Shown: piece after piece, positions 61,426-64,000 of the stretch
Layout: each line of letters starts with the position of its first letter
How positions within the stretch are numbered: the stretch's first letter is position 1
Source: Methylomicrobium sp. wino1
GTDB lineage: Bacteria > Pseudomonadota > Gammaproteobacteria > Methylococcales > Methylomonadaceae
Length of the DNA: 64,000 nucleotides
Direction: 5' to 3'
Assembly: GCF_003932755.1 (NCBI RefSeq)
Contig: NZ_CP024202.1
Location: forward strand, 4,650,001-4,714,000
Program-made: the position numbers and the translations under genes
The notes under the pieces: model-generated
What the model saw: the letters and a program-made list of their open reading frames with translations, nothing else
The model's database searches: none
Told to the model about the DNA's origin: nothing

Positions 61426-64000
61426 TCAAAACATATAGCTCCACGTCGCGAATAGCGTGCCTTTGCGTTCCAATTGAAAGCCGTTAACATCTTCATGCAC
61501 CGGTTGCAGCCATTCGACGCTCAGGTGATTACCGGAAAACTCGCCGCCCGGAACTACCACATTCAGGCCGAAGCCGACATCCCAGAAGCGTCCGCCGTAG
61601 TTTCTTGGATCGTCCAATGTGGAACTTGTCGGATTAATGTCGAGGCAAGGCGCCGAAGTATTCGAAAAATTAACCGAACAATTACCGGGTATCGGATTGA
61701 ACCGTCCTTTGATCGATCCCTCCGTTGTATAGACCCCGCGAACCGAACCCGACAACCAACTCAGGAAGCTATAACTGCCCCAGGCGGAAGCTTGAAACAT
61801 ATTACCGAGTCGATACCCTGAATCGTTTCTATTTTGCATGCGTACCGTTGCATTGGCCTGCGCACCCCAAGAAAACTTGTCGTATTGGCCGAGATAAGTC
61901 AGGCTGGGCAAAAAATCCCAAGTGCCGCTGCCAAGCTGCATTTGGTAATGGATCAAGCCACCGTCCTGCGTGTGTTGGCGATTCAGTTTGATATCGACGT
62001 CGCCGGTCGGCGCGCTGAAACCGAGCCCTAGATTGATATGGTGGCCGCGATGTTTGAATAATTTGAACATACCGAACATCAGCGTATCGCCGATACCGCC
62101 GGTCTGATGTCCGCCGTGCAAATGGTCGGCTCCCGTATTCGCATCCGGGCTTATTCCGGCGAGCGGACGTAAATCCATATCCATGTCCATGAACATCGGC
62201 ATGACCATGATATTGAACCAGTCGGTCGGCGCGTACATCAAGTCGATCATGTGCATATGCATATCATGAAAGGTCGGTATCGTTCGATAATCGTTTGCGA
62301 CCATTGCCGCATCGCTTGCTTTTGCTGTCCGGTTCAGCATGTTACCTGTTTCCCGTAAATACTGATACACATAGCCGACCATGAAATCGCCTTCCTGATT
62401 AAGCATGTGCCCGCCGACGCACATCAAACCGGCGGGCATCAGCGGTTCGTGTCCGGTCATATCATGGTGGTGTTCATGCTCGGTCAAACTACGGCCGATC
62501 GCTGAAAATTCGACACTCACCGAGCCATTGGCGATCCAATAATCGAAATCGGCATAATCCGGCTCGCCGCCTCCGCCTATTTTCATCGAGCCCTGATGCG
62601 TGTAATACTCGAAGCCGGCGTCGAAGCGGACTCCTTTTGTAAATTGTTTACTGATCGTGACGCCGCCGCTCAATGCGCCATAACCGGAAAGCCGATGGTC
62701 ACTGGAAAAGGTTTGGGTCGGCAGCTTGACGTTGTCGCTGGATTCTCTTGCACTATCAGGAACTTCAGACGGACCGACTAACAAGAAAGGCGTATAAAAA
62801 TCGGCTTGGCTTTGCGAGTAATAACGGATTCTCGGCGTAATTGTCCAGCCGTGCCTCAAAGGCTGCACCCAATCGGCTTCAAAAGTATGCGCATTGATGC
62901 CCCAATCGTCAAAATAAAAACGATAGTCAAAATGCAGTGCGGCATCGATCGGATCGACATATTGCACCCAACCGGTACTAAAGCTCCATTGATTCCGAAT
63001 TTCAGGGCGCTGCTCCATAAAGGCTTTTGCTTTCCCCTCGTACACGATACCTTGTCCGCACTCGATTCCACCACAATCTAAATTTATATTAAAATCAGGA
63101 TCAAAAATATCAAAGTTGCTATATCCGACTGGCCTGAGAAAAAAAGCCGTAACTGCTTTATAAGGATTACTTAGATATCCGGTACTACGGGTATAGCCGG
63201 CCCCAAATTTGGCCAACGACGATTTAGTGACGACTTGTGTCAAACCCAAATTGACAGCCCAATCCTCGCGCTTACCTCTTAGTAATCTCTGCCCCCCCAC
63301 TGATTCTGGAATATCCTGTAATTTAGCATACTTTGGATGTAAGTGAGGGAGGCCACCTTCATAAGCCAAAGTATTTAAAAATGGTTGAGCATCATGGTTT
63401 AGCCGAGCCGAGGTTGAACTATTCGCATAACTCAACCCTGCACTGAGAGTAGTCACTTTTTGATTGAAATCGAGTGTTAGTCCAAGATTAGCGAAGCGCG
63501 ATTCATAATCGTTTTCTATCGATAGCCCTCCACCCGCACTCACCGTGGCTTCATCCCATTCATAAGTCAAATTAAAATTACCTTCCTTACGCACCTCTGG
63601 CGAAGCAACTGACATTGTATGTACGTTTCTTCTATCCAAACCGATACCAGCCAAAATAGGAATTTCACCCAAAAAAGGAGGCGTTATCAAACTTTGGTTC
63701 GTTTTTACCGGATTACGCTGAGCATCAAAATATACTGAACCACCCGGTCCATCAAAAAAATATGGCGATGCGCCTGCTACCGCCCCCCCCTCATACGCAA
63801 CATTGCCTTGTCTAGACGAGGGGGCTGTTGTGATCGGAGTTGCGCCCGACCAGGTATCTTGGATGTAATTGAACGCAAATTTGATACGATCGGTTAAACG
63901 GACTCTTGCGCTGGCTTGCAGACTATCGACAGTGATCGGATCGAACTGACTGTTAACTCCTCCTAAATCGCGCTTGCTTTCTTCATAACGCCCGTATTGA
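61426..64000 (-). CDS. DUF3570 outer-membrane protein fused to a second Met/His-rich beta-barrel (start outside the window)
   Basis: The frame is open from 63999 down to the stop at 61426, so the gene begins beyond the window; 857 residues are visible. The first about 500 have alternating amphipathic strands and match DUF3570 proteins (SLQASARVRLTDRIKFAFNY, QDTWSGATPI, GGVTISKQFTKGVRFDAGFE). Around residues 500-530 is a His/Met linker (EHEHHHDMTGHEP, MCVGGHML). The last about 330 residues form another barrel (MVGYVYQYLRETGNML, MVMPMFMDMDMDLRP, GTLFATWSYMF), ending in aromatic residues like outer-membrane proteins. Normally the two barrels are separate proteins. It lies upstream of the coiled-coil and apbE genes. 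Confidence 0.82.
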   Translation of the reverse strand, partial: QYGRYEESKRDLGGVNSQFDPITVDSLQASARVRLTDRIKFAFNYIQDTWSGATPITTAPSSRQGNVAYEGGAVAGASPYFFDGPGGSVYFDAQRNPVKTNQSLITPPFLGEIPILAGIGLDRRNVHTMSVASPEVRKEGNFNLTYEWDEATVSAGGGLSIENDYESRFANLGLTLDFNQKVTTLSAGLSYANSSTSARLNHDAQPFLNTLAYEGGLPHLHPKYAKLQDIPESVGGQRLLRGKREDWAVNLGLTQVVTKSSLAKFGAGYTRSTGYLSNPYKAVTAFFLRPVGYSNFDIFDPDFNINLDCGGIECGQGIVYEGKAKAFMEQRPEIRNQWSFSTGWVQYVDPIDAALHFDYRFYFDDWGINAHTFEADWVQPLRHGWTITPRIRYYSQSQADFYTPFLLVGPSEVPDSARESSDNVKLPTQTFSSDHRLSGYGALSGGVTISKQFTKGVRFDAGFEYYTHQGSMKIGGGGEPDYADFDYWIANGSVSVEFSAIGRSLTEHEHHHDMTGHEPLMPAGLMCVGGHMLNQEGDFMVGYVYQYLRETGNMLNRTAKASDAAMVANDYRTIPTFHDMHMHMIDLMYAPTDWFNIMVMPMFMDMDMDLRPLAGISPDANTGADHLHGGHQTGGIGDTLMFGMFKLFKHRGHHINLGLGFSAPTGDVDIKLNRQHTQDGGLIHYQMQLGSGTWDFLPSLTYLGQYDKFSWGAQANATVRMQNRNDSGYRLGNMFQASAWGSYSFLSWLSGSVRGVYTTEGSIKGRFNPIPGNCSVNFSNTSAPCLDINPTSSTLDDPRNYGGRFWDVGFGLNVVVPGGEFSGNHLSVEWLQPVHEDVNGFQLERKGTLFATWSYMF

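Overview
The window looks like a chromosomal segment of a gammaproteobacterial (type I) methanotroph of the Methylococcaceae, close to Methylomicrobium/Methylotuvimicrobium. The evidence is a class I adenylate cyclase, a bacteriohopanoid locus that uses a single squalene synthase, VPLPA/PEP-CTERM proteins, and intergenic spaces crowded with short palindromic repeats. No methane or methanol oxidation gene is present, so the placement is an inference.

Layout. 0-6 kb: C-terminal part of cyaA, a PilZ protein, an orphan TRAP-type binding protein (minus strand), and a gapA-pyk pair ending in a clear terminator. 6.4-10.1 kb (minus): a fatty acid hydroxylase-family membrane protein and two copies of a module in which an SRPBCC (START-like) protein is followed by a short LOV (blue-light flavin) protein; one copy also has a RatA-like SRPBCC gene and a possible 41-codon ORF. 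10.7-21.2 kb (minus): a type I restriction-modification island, hsdM-DUF1016 nuclease-hsdS-small ORF-fic-hsdR-YgjP-like, bordered by repeat elements. 21.8-27.5 kb: parE divergent from xseB-ispA-dxs, then apt. 27.6-39.1 kb: MlaC/HpnM-MlaA and hpnH on the minus strand, then squalene synthase-shc-hpnG-hpnN-hpnO on the plus strand. With ispA and dxs nearby, this covers isoprenoid precursor supply, hopane formation, side-chain addition, amination and export.

39.4-45.6 kb: ggt-phosphopantetheinyl transferase-DUF192 (minus), a tartronate semialdehyde reductase-like gene, a hydroxypyruvate isomerase-like gene and a small periplasmic protein. 45.8-51.9 kb: three consecutive membrane histidine kinases (CHASE-PAS, Cache-PAS-PAS and a haem-motif DUF3365 type) with no response regulator. 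52.3-55.1 kb: DUF4124, DUF2782 and a membrane spermidine synthase-like protein. 55.3-58.6 kb: three paralogous secreted VPLPA-CTERM proteins whose predicted mature N-terminus is histidine, with a second conserved Ser-His; this pattern could form a copper histidine brace. 59.4-64 kb: ApbE flavin transferase, a heptad-repeat coiled-coil membrane protein and the C-terminal part of a DUF3570 outer-membrane protein apparently fused to a second Met/His-rich beta-barrel.

The most promising unusual systems are the duplicated LOV-SRPBCC module, the N-terminal-histidine VPLPA-CTERM trio with a shared upstream inverted-repeat motif, and the DUF3570-barrel fusion next to ApbE. Several families of MITE-like or palindromic repeats fill the intergenic spaces. 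All functional statements are from reading the sequence; no database search was run.
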